Shown here: one piece after another, positions 24,801 to 37,900 of the stretch
How positions within the stretch are numbered: the stretch's first letter is position 1
How the letters are laid out: the number at the start of each line of letters is the position of its first letter
NCBI RefSeq assembly: GCF_030463535.1
Contig: NC_132880.1
Span: 36,426,842-36,490,841, forward strand
Length of the DNA: 64,000 nt
Source: Salminus brasiliensis
Lineage: Eukaryota; Chordata; Actinopteri; Characiformes; Bryconidae
Direction: 5' to 3'
Translations under genes and position numbers: made by a program
The notes under the pieces: model-generated
Database searches by the model: none
What the model was told of the DNA's origin: nothing
What the model saw: only the letters and a program-made list of their open reading frames with translations

Positions 24801-27800
24801 ATTCTCTCTGAAAGGGAGGTGTAGGGGGAGGGGGAGATTGATGTGAGGTGTCACTGGAGGGAAGTGGGAGTGGTTAGGCTTCAGTCGAGTGTGTGTCCAG
24901 CACAGCGGGTGGCTGCACCGTCTGGCAGCCACTATTCCAACCCATACTCAAACAGGGACACAGGGAATGCCACGGAAACTGACTCTCCAAGCAAGGAATG
25001 CTGAAGTCTGCAAATCTGCATTACCAAACGCACTGGCTATGTTTGCCTCTTGAGATTCTGGGCAGCCGCCACATCAAACGAGACGGATGTCAGAAGAAGA
25101 AGGTATCATGTATATAATTATACATGAAGCAAATCACCATGTCCTAAATCCTCTCTGCTATTCACAAGGAGGAAAGGCCTGGAATCAAATGGTGCCACAG
25201 AAAGAATTTAGTCCCTGTGTAGTCACCAACGGCATCAAATGAGCCATTGATTTGCAATCTGCTGAGTAACTGGACGCCCCGTCAGTCACGTTATCAATGG
25301 GGTGTGAAGGCTTTTGGTATTTGGCACATGAGCCTCTTCACGCTGGGTGCCAACTTAAACAGCAGCTTACGCCCCAGGACACTGGACAAACCGTTCTCTG
25401 TCATCGCAATACTTCACGCTGTCTCCACCACTTCACCGCCAAAAACACAGAATTTACTTTTACAGATTTTTTTTTTTACAGAAAAGTTAAGGGGAAACCT
25501 GAATGGAAGAAGCCAGAAAAGCACTTATTAAAAAAGTTGTGTTGGACCACACTGTCAGGATAAAGCATGTAGAGATTTGCTTTATTAAAATATCTATTAT
25601 AGCCCAATGAAAGCTCTCATAACATAGAGGTTAAAAAGTAAATTTGTATATAGACTAAATACTCAAGTGCTAAGCTGCATTTGGTTCCTCTTGTAGCTCT
25701 TGGCATGCATCCCACAGCTGGAGGGCAGAGAAAAAGTGGTGTGCTTATATTTTCGTATCGTTATTGTACGTAGTTTACAACCATGAACACGATCAGCATC
25801 TTGTTTAGAGAAGTTCTGATCAGTCAAGATTCAAGATCTTTAAGATTTTTTTATTCATCAGCAGACAGTGTACAAAGAAACCAAATGCTTTGTATGTGAT
25901 AAGTTTTAAAAACAGACATAGCATAGTGGCACATAAAGACATCCCTGTATTGTCACAGTGTGGTGCTTTCATATGATCTACTGATTCAATGGTTTCACCT
26001 GCTTTTTTCGGATCCAAAAGATACCTCTAAGCTCAAATGCTACTGAATATATAAGTCAGTATGGATACCACTGCACTCTACACTTCGCCCAAGGACTCTT
26101 GGAATAGGTGGGCCTGCGTTTGAAGACAGTGAGCGACTCGGACACCCATTCAGACACCCAGGGGAAGTTCGTTCCACCACTGGAACAAACCAGGACAGAT
26201 TGTTCCCAATATGTTACACATATAGAGAATAGGAACATATTATATTAATATTTGTTTCTGTTTGGAGGAAAAACAATATTACACATTTGGTCAACTTTGG
26301 TCAGAATCTTGGCCTAACTATATCTCATTATAACTACAGTTTAATGCATAAATACCAGTTTGAACAGTGCTTCCATTCATTGAAGGTAGCACTAGCATTG
26401 CACTCAAGTCAGAATTGTCGAATGCCAAGCAAATGAAACCAGAACCAAAGACAACAAGCTTCTGGCACCTGACTATTACATAGTCTGATGCTAGGAGATG
26501 CTAACAGAACAGCTAGTCAACTAATTAAAGCTTGGAGAAAAGTCCACTGACACAATGTAAACTTGAGTGGTAAACTTTGACAGCAACCAACACAAAAGCA
26601 CTTATTGCAATAATCTTCTTTGGCCTCTTTGCAGCCTCCACCATGATAGGAATGGGAATATCAAGCTACCTCCTTATTATAACTAGATGGAGACACATAG
26701 TTGTTGGTGAGAAGTGTGCAGTAAAGTGTTATGCAATATGTGATGATGAGAGAGGTGCCATTCTGATTATTTTAGCTTGTGGACCATCAAAATGATTTGA
26801 ACACTGTTATTTTAAGATGTAATTACTTCATAATTTTGCATGAAGACACACTTTTAAAAACACACTTTAGGAAAATTTATTTTGCCCCTTTTTGAGCGAA
26901 GAAGAATTGTTCTCATTTTGTTTATATGCTTGATTACATTAACATTACATTAAAAACAAGGTTTAACATCAGACACCTTATTCAGCTTCCATAAGCATTT
27001 CCATAATGTGGATGTTTAAACAATCTTTTACAATATTTTGTTGCGATTAAATAAAACACCATTGCCTCTTCTCCCTACCGTTAAAACCATAACCATGTCA
27101 GCTACATTTTCACACAAACATGCCACTCATCAGATGACCTCTCTGACTCGTTGCAGCATGCAGAGCCTGGGCTGCTGTTGATGTTATTTCACGGCCCCTT
27201 GGGCCCGGCTGCAGTGCAGTCTCTCCACATCCTGAGCGCTCGGCTGCTTTTGTCCGCCCTCCAACCTGCACAGCCAGGAACTTCCAGTCACAGACCAGAT
27301 TTATGAAGCTGTGCTCCGCCAGGGGCTCGCCCCATTGCAGACACACCAGGTTTGTTCTTCAAACAATAGAATCCAACTGCACTCACTGTCTTTTGCCTGC
27401 CTGCTAACATTCGTCTGCTTTCTTGCTAAAAAGAAAGGGAAGCTTTCTAACTACCTGAGTTTGACCTGCAGAATCAAGTCTGCCTGATCATTTACTTGAT
27501 CAGAATTTTACAAAAAACATGAGCTAATTGACATACCCAGGCTCCACCCACAAATGTAGTGGTTTGGACATGCTTTTCAGAACGTTAGAAAAATCTCATT
27601 TAACCTGAAAAAAAATAAATAAATAAATTGAAGCACTTAATACTGTAGTTTAATTATTTGTATTATTATTAATATGAAATATTTAAGATTTTGTGAAAAG
27701 TCACACTGTTTGGGACAGATTTGGGTAATCTTTATTAGAGCTAATATTAGTATGCTGGCAAATTTGGTGTAATCAAGTTTTACTAAGTAGTTCAAACTTC

Positions 27801-29430
27801 CTAAACTGAATGCTTGATATTGTATAAACAATCAAAGCGCATTACTTTAAACACACTTGTTAAGCACTCTTGTTTACTTTTCTAAATTAATATTTATAGT
27901 AACTGGTGAAGGAACACACTTGTCACTAAAGCATGGATAAGTCAGCATTGAATGCAAAATGAGTCAGCTGACCTGATACTATACTTTAACAATTCGATAG
28001 TATTTTGCACTGTGAAAGTTAACTCATTAACATGGTGGTAATAAATTATTAAGGCCACAACTACCAGTTACCATATTTTCTTAGTTCAAACCATTTGTAG
28101 CATCAGGCAGAACGATGCCTGATAGAATCCGTGGCTGAATCTCCAAAGGCTCCTTACACCCTATTTAGGGGGCTATGTATGTCACAAAATAATGAATGCT
28201 GGACTATATATGTAATAGAAAGCCACTTACATTTAGTCATAGGTTGCAGAACTCCCTGAAATGTAATTAATTGCAGCTGGAAATGTAATTATTGCAGTTA
28301 ACTATACAAGTTCATGTAATGAATCACAATTAACTATTGGAATTGTTTAAAAACTGCCCAAACAACCTTGTTATTGACTTGTCGTATTGCTTTGACTGTT
28401 GCATGGAACATAGAAAAAGAAAGAGAGAGAGTTCGCTGAAATTCCATCAGCCTCTCCATGCCGAGTGATTACCAGGAGAAAGGATATGGGATGTGACTTT
28501 CGTCCTACACCATTTGTGCTTTCCACTTCATTCAAATGGTCCCAATAATTCCACTTTCTCTTTTCCTCATTTGCTTTCTTTCTACTGCCTCCCACAATAA
28601 CTGGCCCTCCATCACCCTCCATCTCCCACTTTTCCCCCTATTCTGTTCCGGACAATTTAACACATGCCAGACCTCGGCAGCAGAGTGTGTGGAGGAAGCA
28701 GGGGTGATGAAAGACCAGTCAAAACATGTGTGGGGAACTGCCATTAGCACATGTGGCTTTCTCCTGAGTCTAATAATGCGAGTAGAGTCCGAGTCTCATG
28801 ACTTTGGGCCGATTAAGGTGGATGAGGTGCATCCACTAGAGTGCTTATTTTGTATGAAAGAGGATCAATACTAAAAGACACACAGGTGTGAGGACCCCCA
28901 TCATTCCCACATGTTCTCGATAAAGCTGGGGTGGCGCTTTTCTACTGCTGTGAACATGATTTGTTTCAACCAACCTCGGGTTGCAAGGTTAAGGGTCACT
29001 CGTCCTCTTTCACAGGAAGACGTGTTACAGGATTATTACATGAGTGAATGAGTGCGCTGTATGAGGTTCAGCATGACCTGAGACTTATGGGGCCAAACCA
29101 CTCTCCGGTTTCCTTTATTACGGCACTTGTGAAGACAAAGTGCCCTGTGTTTCTCAGCAGAGGAGTTCAGACCGTCACCTGTGACCATGAGATTTTTACC
29201 AAGGCCGCACACTGAGAGGTGTGTTTGCTTATTTGAAATAGGTAGTGTATTGTTAGTGTATTTGATTCATACATTATTTTACTTTTTAAATTTAAAAATG
29301 TTTATGAACAGTAACTGAGGATGCTACTTAAGCCCTCTTAAAACTGCATTACACTGTAATTATGGTTTTAAAGCAGTGCTCAAGTATATATTTTTTGAGA
29401 TATCCACACCATTCAGTCTGATTAGGTCCT
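21896..29430. other. 7.5 kb without a recognisable gene
   Basis: Mostly unique AT-rich DNA. Patches near 24060-24260, 25000-25500, 27110-27350 and 28400-29220 are more balanced in composition and non-repetitive, and could hold regulatory elements. No exon with a known protein family was identified on either strand. Confidence 0.4.
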
Positions 29431-29439
29431 GCATACAGC

Positions 29440-29955
29440 ATTTCGTCAGATGTACAGTTAGGAAGGAACACGGGCTGCACCCATAAGGCCATCAGCATTG
29501 TGAAGGACCCCACTCATCCCTCACATGAACTTTTTCACTGCTGCCGTCTGGCAGAAGGTACAGGAGCATCTGTGCTGTCACTGCGCAGTTCGGCAATAGC
29601 TTTATCCCACAAGCAGTCAGACTTTTAATCAACAGAGACTGAACTAAACCCACAACCCATAGCATTTTAATCTGTCTGCATCCTATTTATATTATTTATA
29701 TATTTTATACTTTACTACCTCAGTACCTGCTGTGTTCCATGTTTCATGTGCGTTATAAGCTGTTGTTAAATAATGTCACAGCATGTAAAGATTTCTATGC
29801 ACCTTATTCTCACTACCTCTGCTCAGTACTGAGTCGCACTTTCTGCCTGTCCTGTCTGTCCTGGACCGCATTGTTTTTGTTCTCGTTTTGTTCCATGTTG
29901 CACCTTTTGTTCTGGGAAATTTGTAAAGAGCTAAAATGACAATAAAAACCCACTT
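29440..29955 (+). mobile_element. Non-LTR retrotransposon 3' end
   Basis: Encodes a broken KDPTHPSHELF...LLPSGRRYRSI segment near 29500-29575, found at the C-terminus of several fish LINE proteins. An AT-rich 3' UTR follows, ending AAATGACAATAAAAACCCAC then CTTGACTTGACA, a typical tail. One frameshift separates the two protein pieces. Confidence 0.6.
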
Positions 29956-30009
29956 GACTTGACATGGAATGGGGTGCAAATGTTTGTGCACCTTTCCTAT
30001 GATACATAT

Positions 30010-30310
30010 ACACTAGTAACACCCAATCAACCACAAGGATTACCACAGCAAACACCTTTGGCAACACCTGAGCAAACAACCAGGAATACCATTGCAACCA
30101 CCTGGGATACCACAGCACCCACATATCAACCAACTAGAAACACTCTAGCAACCTCTAGGTAATACCCTAGCAGCCACTTAACATGTGACACTACAGTAAT
30201 CACTAAAGCAACACCATAACAACATCTTGGGATACCCTATCAACCACTTAGTAACACTAAAGCAAACATCTGGAGTGACAACAGCCTCCTAACTAAAACA
30301 GTTCAAGCCA
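30010..30310. repeat. Degenerate minisatellite
   Basis: About 300 bases built from diverged units around CAACCACCTGGGATACCAC and CTAGCAACC; neighbouring units differ at many positions. No strand bias for coding. Confidence 0.7.
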
Positions 30311-31465
30311 ACTGCCTGGAAAGTGGAAACTACTTAAGCTGTGCAACCATTCTGCATTTCCTTTAGGAAATGTACTTCGCTAGTTTAAGTTTCTTCATTT
30401 CAATCCAGTATGAATTTATATGTCTGTAGTTTTTGGAAGTCGAGCAATACTTAGAGGATAAATTACCTCCTATAAACTGAACAAAATCTTCCCTTAAACC
30501 ATCATTATAGTTTTCATTTACTTCTTTCATTAACTTAAACCTGCTAATAGAGGAAACATTTCTGTTGTGGATGCACACTTTCAGTCTGTGATGTCTCAAT
30601 CTGAGCTCACTGCTGTAATCCTGTGTACATTGTACAGTCACCCCCTTGATAAATGATATGTATTGTAATAATTATTTATAATAAATAAATAAAGAAATAT
30701 TGTGCCTCACAATTCAGTTCTGATGTCTGGTGACCATATGGCTGTCCATCCTGTTACATTACAGTAGAGAACTGTAATAAAAGTAACTGGTTTATACTGA
30801 ACCCAACTATGCACTGAATGCAGCCTTTCTGGTCATCACTCTTGACATGCGCTACAGTAATGACCCTCTTCAAAATGAGTGATGCATAACAGGGGCCTCC
30901 ACCTCCACATTCTGCTGTAAAGAGGTCCAAATCCAGCAGGATTGAGAAAAAAGTCACTCAGGTTATATCTCCCATGGTTTCATTTGTTTATAGTTCAGCT
31001 GAACCTTATGCCACTCCACTCAGTGCACCCTTTTTGATCTTGAACATCTCTAACAGCACCTGTTGGACCCCCTAGAAACTATTCCTCTATGTATGGTAAA
31101 CTCCTCAGCTAAACCTCCAGAGGAAAGTTCCTTCAACCAGTATGTTAGAATTTCTCCATGATATCCATCCATTTATCATGCCATTCATTTACCCTTGGCA
31201 ACTTTATTAGACAGTTCTTGATGGTGCGTCTTGCTGGTGTTAGGATCCCTTTCTGGTGTACAGTTAGAGAGTCCATTCTCCAGCTAATATCATAGTGGTA
31301 TCACTGCTGTGTTGATAATGGTCCTCTTCTTAAATGACATCTGGTCAATGACAATCCTGTGCAGCAACAGATTTGCAACCTACACTATACTGGGGTATAC
31401 GTAAGTAAATAAAATGGCCAGTGGATTTGTTTGCACCCCAACTCCCCAACTTATGCTGAAGGTAT
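30311..31465. other. Gene-free stretch
   Basis: No gene recognised; AT-rich with scattered short open frames only. Confidence 0.4.
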
Positions 31466-31605
31466 TATATAGAGCACCATCATTGCAGAGAATGCAGTTC
31501 CACTGCTCCACAGCTCAATGATGGAGGTTTTATATCCCTCTAGGCCACACCTGGCATTAGACATGGTGCCAATACATTCATGTTTATTTGCTCCAGTCTT
31601 ATTCT
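31466..31605 (-). mobile_element. Family A inverted-repeat element, copy 3 (partial)
   Basis: Antisense piece with AGCACCATCATTGCAGAGAA, CACTGCTCCACAGCTCAATG and CACACCTGGCATTAGACATG, in reverse order to 3283-3822. Both ends are missing. Confidence 0.6.
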
Positions 31606-31630
31606 GGACATTTTATTTACTATAAACCAG

Positions 31631-31884
31631 ATGGGGCAGTGGTGGCTCAGCAGTTAGAGCGCTGGGATATCAATAACAGGGTTGTGGGTTTGATTCCCGG
31701 GCCAAGCAGGCTGCCACTGTTGGGCCCTTGAGCAAGGCCCTTTACCCTCTCTGCTCCCTAGGCGCTGGAGTTGGCTGCCCACCGCTCTGTGTGTGTGTAC
31801 TCACTGCCCCTAACACATGTGTGTGTGCGTTCACTACCAGATGGGTTAAATGCGGAGGATACATTTTACGTGCACCTTTTTTTC
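31631..31884 (+). mobile_element. tRNA-derived SINE, near full length
   Basis: A tRNA-like head has A box TGGCTCAGCAGTTAGAGC (about 31644) and B box GGGTTTGATTCCCGG (about 31686). The shared body (GCCACTGTTGGGCCCTTGAG, then TTAAATGCGGAGGATACATT) follows, with a CTTTTTTT end. Best copy of its family here. Confidence 0.8.
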
Positions 31885-32498
31885 TATTGACAAAACCTTT
31901 CTACAGGGACTAGGCAAGATGTGTGTGTGTGCACAACATTCAGACATTCATGACATATAGCTAATATAATGCTTTTAAAGGTGAAAGCAATGTACCTGAA
32001 GTAGCTGAATGATTTCATTAGAAGGGATAGCCAACATTTGACAGTGTAAGTCAGTGTGTGTCTGCTGCTTTAAGTGAGCTTTGAGACAGTCTATCCCTAC
32101 ACAGTATATTATATTTAATTAATTTAATAGAGCATATTATTAGTAAATATTAATGAATAAACTGAATGAATAAAGCCTGGGTAATCCAATCCTGTTCCTC
32201 TTGGCTGATCTAAAGAGGTCCTCTTGAGCTTCACAGTTGGCAGTAGATTTACAGTCAGAACACAGCGGTTGGAAAAAAAGTGGGAGGCCAAGGCCATTGT
32301 GTGACACGTTGCACTGATGATGGGCAAAAATAGTTGGAAAATTATGCAGAGGCATGGAATTGATATGACAAAAGAGGCCTGGAGGGAATTCCCCCTGGGG
32401 TTGCAGTAGCAATGTTGCAGGACAGAACGAATCATTCAAACTAACAAAGAAAGAAAGTACAGTAGGAAAAATAACTATCAGAGTGCAACCCTAACTGG
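31885..32498. other. Gene-free stretch
   Basis: Nothing recognised apart from a short GT run near 31920. Confidence 0.4.
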
Positions 32499-32995
32499 TA
32501 AGGGCCCTTTCACACCAAGTCCGATTGTTGGATAAAAAATAGGGACGTGTTTTTTGCCTTCTGTGCTCTGTAAACGGCACTAGAAACTCTCATAAATTCC
32601 CACTCCTTCTTCTTCTCTGCTCCCTGTCTGCTTTTGCTCTCTTTAACTTCCCTCCTCCATGAGTTCTCATTAATGAGGGAAGCTTTAGTTCACGGTTCCT
32701 TGTGAACATGAACAGACTAGGATGCACTTTTAAAAATGGCTACCCAGCCTTTCAGCTCTGCTCAGCCATATATTTTCTCCATATTTTTATATATATTTTT
32801 ATAAATCTTAAGACTCATTTGTTTGGTCTGCAACCATGACAGTAGAGCTCTGATTGGTCAGACTGGTGTGGCAGCGCCGTGGTCCGTCAGTTTCGCACTT
32901 GTGTGAAAGACATCATTAATATATGTGTTCATTTTAAAAACTTGATATGTGTTTTTTTCATCTGTAAAATTCTGACTTTGTGTGAAAGGGCCTTA
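32499..32995. mobile_element. hAT-like MITE
   Basis: Ends TAAGGGCCCTTTCACAC and GTGTGAAAGGGCCTTA are inverted repeats of each other. Flanks TAACTGG and TTACAGG match at five of seven positions, a plausible decayed target duplication. No coding capacity in the 497 bases. Confidence 0.65.
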
Positions 32996-34107
32996 TTACA
33001 GGTTGGTGTTACAGAAGGAAGTTGTTTTTAACCCAAAGAAAAAGGAAATTGGTGCTCCACCTTTAAATCTAAGGTATGATAAAATGATTCAATTAGTAGG
33101 CAATAATGATGGTTTACTGATCAAATAAATTTGTATTCATTGACCTCACGGATTCACCTCAAACATCCTTTGAACTGGACAACTAGGGATGATCTGATTT
33201 TCAGACATTTGAGTCACAGGCATGTACAAGACAGTACTAACAAAGAGCTGTAGTGTATTCTTCCAGACTGGCCTCCTACTGTGATATCATTAACATCTGA
33301 GCTATTTATGATGTCTCTGTTCAGTGGCACAGGTAAAATAACCTGTGCTGTGAAAGCTTACAACTGAACATCTGTTGGCCTTAAAACCTTTGGATGGGTC
33401 CATAAATCAAGGTTTTCTTACTTTATTTACATAAAAAAATGTTGCCTGTATTTTCATCATGAAGCTTTCTCAGATTATAGTTCAATAGTGCAATAGCTTC
33501 ACAGAATTTGTTCAAGGCACCTTGAGAACAAAGAGAAGTATACGTTTTAATATTCCTAATAAAAAAATGCAGACTCTATGTTGTGGAGAAGTCTTCAGTG
33601 TGAGACAGACCATGCCTTGCTGTGGTGCTCCTAAACAATCTGGATCTTTTTATTTTAAGAGAGTACAGTAGTCTGTAACTGAGGCTACCTAGTTAAGAGT
33701 CATATTTCACTAATTAAATTAAGCCAGCTTAATTAAGACCATGAGATGTTAAAAATTCCCATCATTGACCTTGGTGTTTGACACCTGTCTTACTTGAATT
33801 TCTTTCCATTTTAAAAAAGAAAAATTGATCGCTGCTGCCAAATTAGTCTCCATTGTGTGTCCAAATGTGAAACCCCCATGAAACTAATAGACGTCAACAT
33901 TGTATTTCTGTTGGCATATAATTTCAGAAAGGCCACATGGATGGGAGCTTTGGCAAATCTGACAACATACTGTTCAGACTCTTTCCATGCATTCTCTCCA
34001 ATGTAAAAAATGAGATCTGTGTCTAAATGGCATCCAATTTCTCCAGATTCATGAAATCATGCCTTGTCAGCTGTAGAAAAACAAATTACAGCTATGGCTT
34101 CCTTATA
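32996..34107. other. Gene-free stretch
   Basis: No gene or repeat recognised. Confidence 0.4.
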
Positions 34108-34330
34108 CAGACAAAAGTATTGGGACACCTGCTCATCCATTCTTTCTTTTGAAATCAAGGGTATTAAAAAGAGTTTATCCTGCTTTTGTTGAAGCAACTG
34201 TCTCTACTGTGAGGCTTTCTACTAGATTTTGGAGCATTGCTGTGAGGATTTGACTGTATTCAGTGGCAAAAACATTAGTCAATGTCAGGATGTTGGATGA
34301 TCACCACCCCACCTCGTCTTAAGATGAACC
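34108..34330 (-). mobile_element. Family A inverted-repeat element, copy 4 (half)
   Basis: Begins with the terminal sequence ACAAAAGTATTGGGACACCT, then CAACTGTCTCTACTGTGAGG and GATGTTGGATGATCACCACC. This is the antisense of the right half of 3283-3822. Confidence 0.65.
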
Positions 34331-36689
34331 ATATCAGCACCAGCACCAAAACAGCACCAGCAGTCGACGGGCACTCCTTGTGAATCGTAAAATATGTATG
34401 AATATGTATGTGCAAATGTTATGATTCATTTCTTGGAATGCACTTTCATATATATTTATTTATAACCAAATGAGATTGTGTTGCATAAAACCTATAACTT
34501 AAAAACAGTTACATATTACAGAGTTTAGGAAAAGATTTGACAATATCCCCACAATTCTCTCTTAATATTTTAATATTAATATTAATATTTTAATAAAACT
34601 CTTAATATCTGATTTGTTTTTAATACATTGAATATGCAGATATAAGAACAGGGCTGACAATTTTATTTTGGCCAAAAATCAGCCGCCTACACAGTTTCAG
34701 GATCTCAACTTCAGCTGTCTCCTGCAGGTGTGCAGTTAGGCACCCATCCCAGACCCCAGCCATGCGTTCTGATGGAGGGGTATCTAAGGACACAGCGTTC
34801 TCACAATGTTGGTAGAATGTTTCTTTACTTAGTAGAGAGTGCGTCTTGAATGAGTCGATGGAAAACTCTGGACAAACTTCATCAAAATCATCACTGGACA
34901 GAGAACCAGTGTCATCGCCCAGTTGATCTCTGAATTGGCAAATTTACAAGCATTAGCCTTATGACCACACCAATCCAGCAAGGATGTGGGTGTTATTGCC
35001 TATTGGGATTGGGGGTGTTTTTGGACCTGAGGCCATCCATGCACAACTTAAAACAGATCTCCCCTATCCACACGAATTTCCTCGCCTGCAGAGACAGAGG
35101 AGCTGGAGCTGTTATTTCTCATCACACGGTAACTTATATTTGCTGTAGCCCTCACAGTAGCCACAGCTGTTTGACTTGGAATCGACCTGGGGGTGAAATG
35201 AGCAGAGTTCAGAATAAGTGAAGATGTATAGAGTTCCCCTGCCTCGGTATGGTGTGAGGAAACACAGAGAAGGAACTCATCATGGCGTTAGCCAACGTTC
35301 ATGCAGCAACAGATCAAACTTCAGCTTATGACCATAAGTAACACTTTAAGAGGACATGCTGAATGAAAATTGTGTGGAAATATGTTAAACAACCATTTTT
35401 AAAATGTCTAAAAAATGTTCAGTTCCAAAATAAAAAGCATGTGGTAATAAGCAAGTTGGCCAGTTTTGATTTGATTAAAAAAAATGAATTAACTAACAAT
35501 ATTTTACACAATTCAATTAAATCAGTGCATGCAAAAAGACTTCAAATAACCTTCTGCTGTGTTCCAATTTTTCCAGAACATAATTCATATGTAGGAAACC
35601 TCTGTTTGTGCTTTTGAATAAGCTGTACTTCCAGAATGTCAAAGTCAAAGAATATCAGCAATTCTTTGCTAAATGCTCTTTTACTCTCCAAGCTAAACTG
35701 GTGGTCTTTCACTAGAGATAGGGAGTGTTTGGGAGTGCCTTGGAATGACAGGAATGCCACAGTATGTGTACACAGGTGGGCTGGGAAACAGGATAGGATT
35801 GGATCAGACAGTTAATTGGGAAAGCCAAAAAACAATGGCTATACATCCTCGGCATCTCAATAAGACCATACAAAAGATCTGGGAAAAGGCAACAGAAAAT
35901 CTTGGCAATAAGCTTACTGAGTCTGCACGTGACAGTCATTTGGACAAGAGTGATAACAACCAAAGTCTGCGTAGTGTTGAGGGGAAAGAAAACAGACAAA
36001 TATACATACTTTTATGTTCTTCTTTCTTTGCAAAGATTCATGAACATGCACTGCTTCACATTTGGTGATTTATGTTTCATAAGATGAATCGGCGCAGATT
36101 ATGATAAGTTGTCCTCTTGATCCTTAAACATTAGGCACTCAACTTGTGCCAGAGCATTTAGACTAATGTGCTCTAACGTCCAGACTACAGCTTTTGGGCT
36201 GCGGTCCTGTATGGAAAATGACAACATTTGTAGAGCAGATGTTTGTGTTTTGTGTCTCAAGCCTAAATCTTAGGCAGTTTTATCAATGACTGATGTGAAC
36301 AGCACTGTTTAAGAGGCAGAAATGCTGATTGAGAAAATGTAAAGCAAGCAAGAAAGAATTGGTTTCAGCTTGTTCCCCAAATTATTTTTTGTTGTGCATG
36401 AAATGACAATTTAGACATAAGTGGGAAAAGAACACCCTTAGTGTGAATAAAACTGAGTTCTGAGTTTAAGTAGTGTTGTTATCCACTACACTGTCTGAGA
36501 TGCAATGAGTTCCACAAATAATGCATACCGTAAGTATGTCTGTGTTACCATCTGGCTCTCTCCTTTTAATTAGGCTGTTATAGTCAGACCTGCCGGAGTC
36601 ATCAGACACAATCTGATACTGCCCAACATTCTCTGTTCTCCAAAAAATTCCTCTTAGAACTAACCCTCTCTTTTTACCTTCTTTGAGTA
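34331..36689. other. Gene-free stretch
   Basis: AT-rich with a short (TTTTAATA)-type run near 34570. Overlapping open frames at 35712-36087 on both strands show no family features. Confidence 0.4.
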
Positions 36690-37165
36690 AATGGTCACCC
36701 GACCTGCTGGAAGATTGCCTGCTGAGGTCCCCTCTACCTTCGTCAAACCAGCTGCCACCTACCGGTCCAACCAGCAGGCCTCCCACCCACCACCACCCAT
36801 AACAGACCAGCGGCTCACCCGCCTACCACTGCTACCTGTTTAGTGACCATGTTAAAACCATTTTTAACTATCTGTTTTATCTGGTTTGGTAATTTTTTAT
36901 CATTAATGTTTAAATAGTCTGGCCAGAGAAGGATGGGTCCCCCTTGTGAGTCTTGGTTCCTCCCAAGGTTTCTTACTCCAGCTCTGAGGGAGTTTTCCTT
37001 GCCTCTGTCGCCGTTGGCTGCTCACTGGGGCCTTTGATCCATCATGTCTTATGTTATTTTCTTCTTTCTTCTTTGTCTCTGTCTTTTATTAATCACTATT
37101 TATGTAAAGCTGCTTTGTGACGACAACAGTTGTAAAAAGCACTATACAAATAAATCTGACTTGAC
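36690..37165 (+). mobile_element. L2-like LINE 3' end
   Basis: Contains GGCCAGAGAAGGATGGGTCC, TCCCAAGGTTTCTTACTCCA and GAGGGAGTTTTCCTTGCC, then GTAAAGCTGCTTTGTGACGA and a tail of TGACT repeats at about 37146-37165. This combination is one of the commonest LINE 3' ends in fish. No intact coding sequence remains. Confidence 0.65.
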
Positions 37166-37697
37166 TTGACTTGACTTATTAAAGCAACCTTACTTTACTT
37201 AACCATTTAAAAAGCCTATGGACCACCGGCAGACCAAAAGTGTTACTACCAAAGAACAGCCCCACCAGTTTGAACACTGAATGAGTCCTGTTGTGTATCA
37301 CATCCCAAAATGTAGTTTTAACAGGAAGACAATATTCCATATTTATCAACCCTCTCTGACTGAGAGCACTGTTCTAAGATCAGGTCTTACAAGATTGTGC
37401 AATTTCATTACCACCACAAGTTGGCAAGTTACACTTAAACCATTGTCAGTGTTGGTGATGGGATTTCTAATGCCTTGGACTGTCACGTGTGCTTTGACAA
37501 GTCTGAGTTGATTGAAGGTAAAACTTTTATGGGTGGCTGGTTCCATATCAGAAAAGTTCTTGGACAGCTAGTTGTCCCACTAGCTACAGTATTTCTGAGA
37601 AGAGATTTAGATGAGTTAAGCCAAAGCCAGTCTTGGACAATAGATTTCAATAGATTACAATTTCAAATTGAGGCATCCATGGTTAACAAATTACAGT
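37166..37697. other. Gene-free stretch
   Basis: No recognised gene; open frames on both strands of 37281-37546 appear to be chance. Confidence 0.35.
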
Positions 37698-37900
37698 AGT
37701 GAGCTTGGGATCGGATGATCTGCAGTTTAATCCAGGAGGCAACAACAACATTCAGCACCCATGATTAAGGTGCTCTTGAGCAAGACACCTACCCCTGCAA
37801 TTACTTCTTATGTGCTGAGGTGTCTCCCTGTGGCCCCCAGCAACTAGTACCAAGTCAATAGAATGTGTGTTCACTACCACACATTGGTTAAAGGGTCATT
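37698..37900 (+). mobile_element. Diverged tRNA-derived SINE
   Basis: Keeps a B-box-like GCAGTTTAATCCAGGAGGC, a CTTGAGCAAGACACCTACCC body and TGTGTTCACTACCACACATT end. It is related to the 31.6 kb SINE but much older. Confidence 0.5.

Noticed and set aside
26577..26795. Hydrophobic open frame resembling a membrane segment, considered as a mitochondrial insertion or viral envelope piece
   Set aside because: No mitochondrial gene or envelope motif could be matched, and the frame is short with a single hydrophobic stretch.
31631..31884. Functional tRNA gene at the SINE head
   Set aside because: A and B boxes are present, but the sequence does not close into a cloverleaf with an acceptor stem, and it continues into the SINE body.
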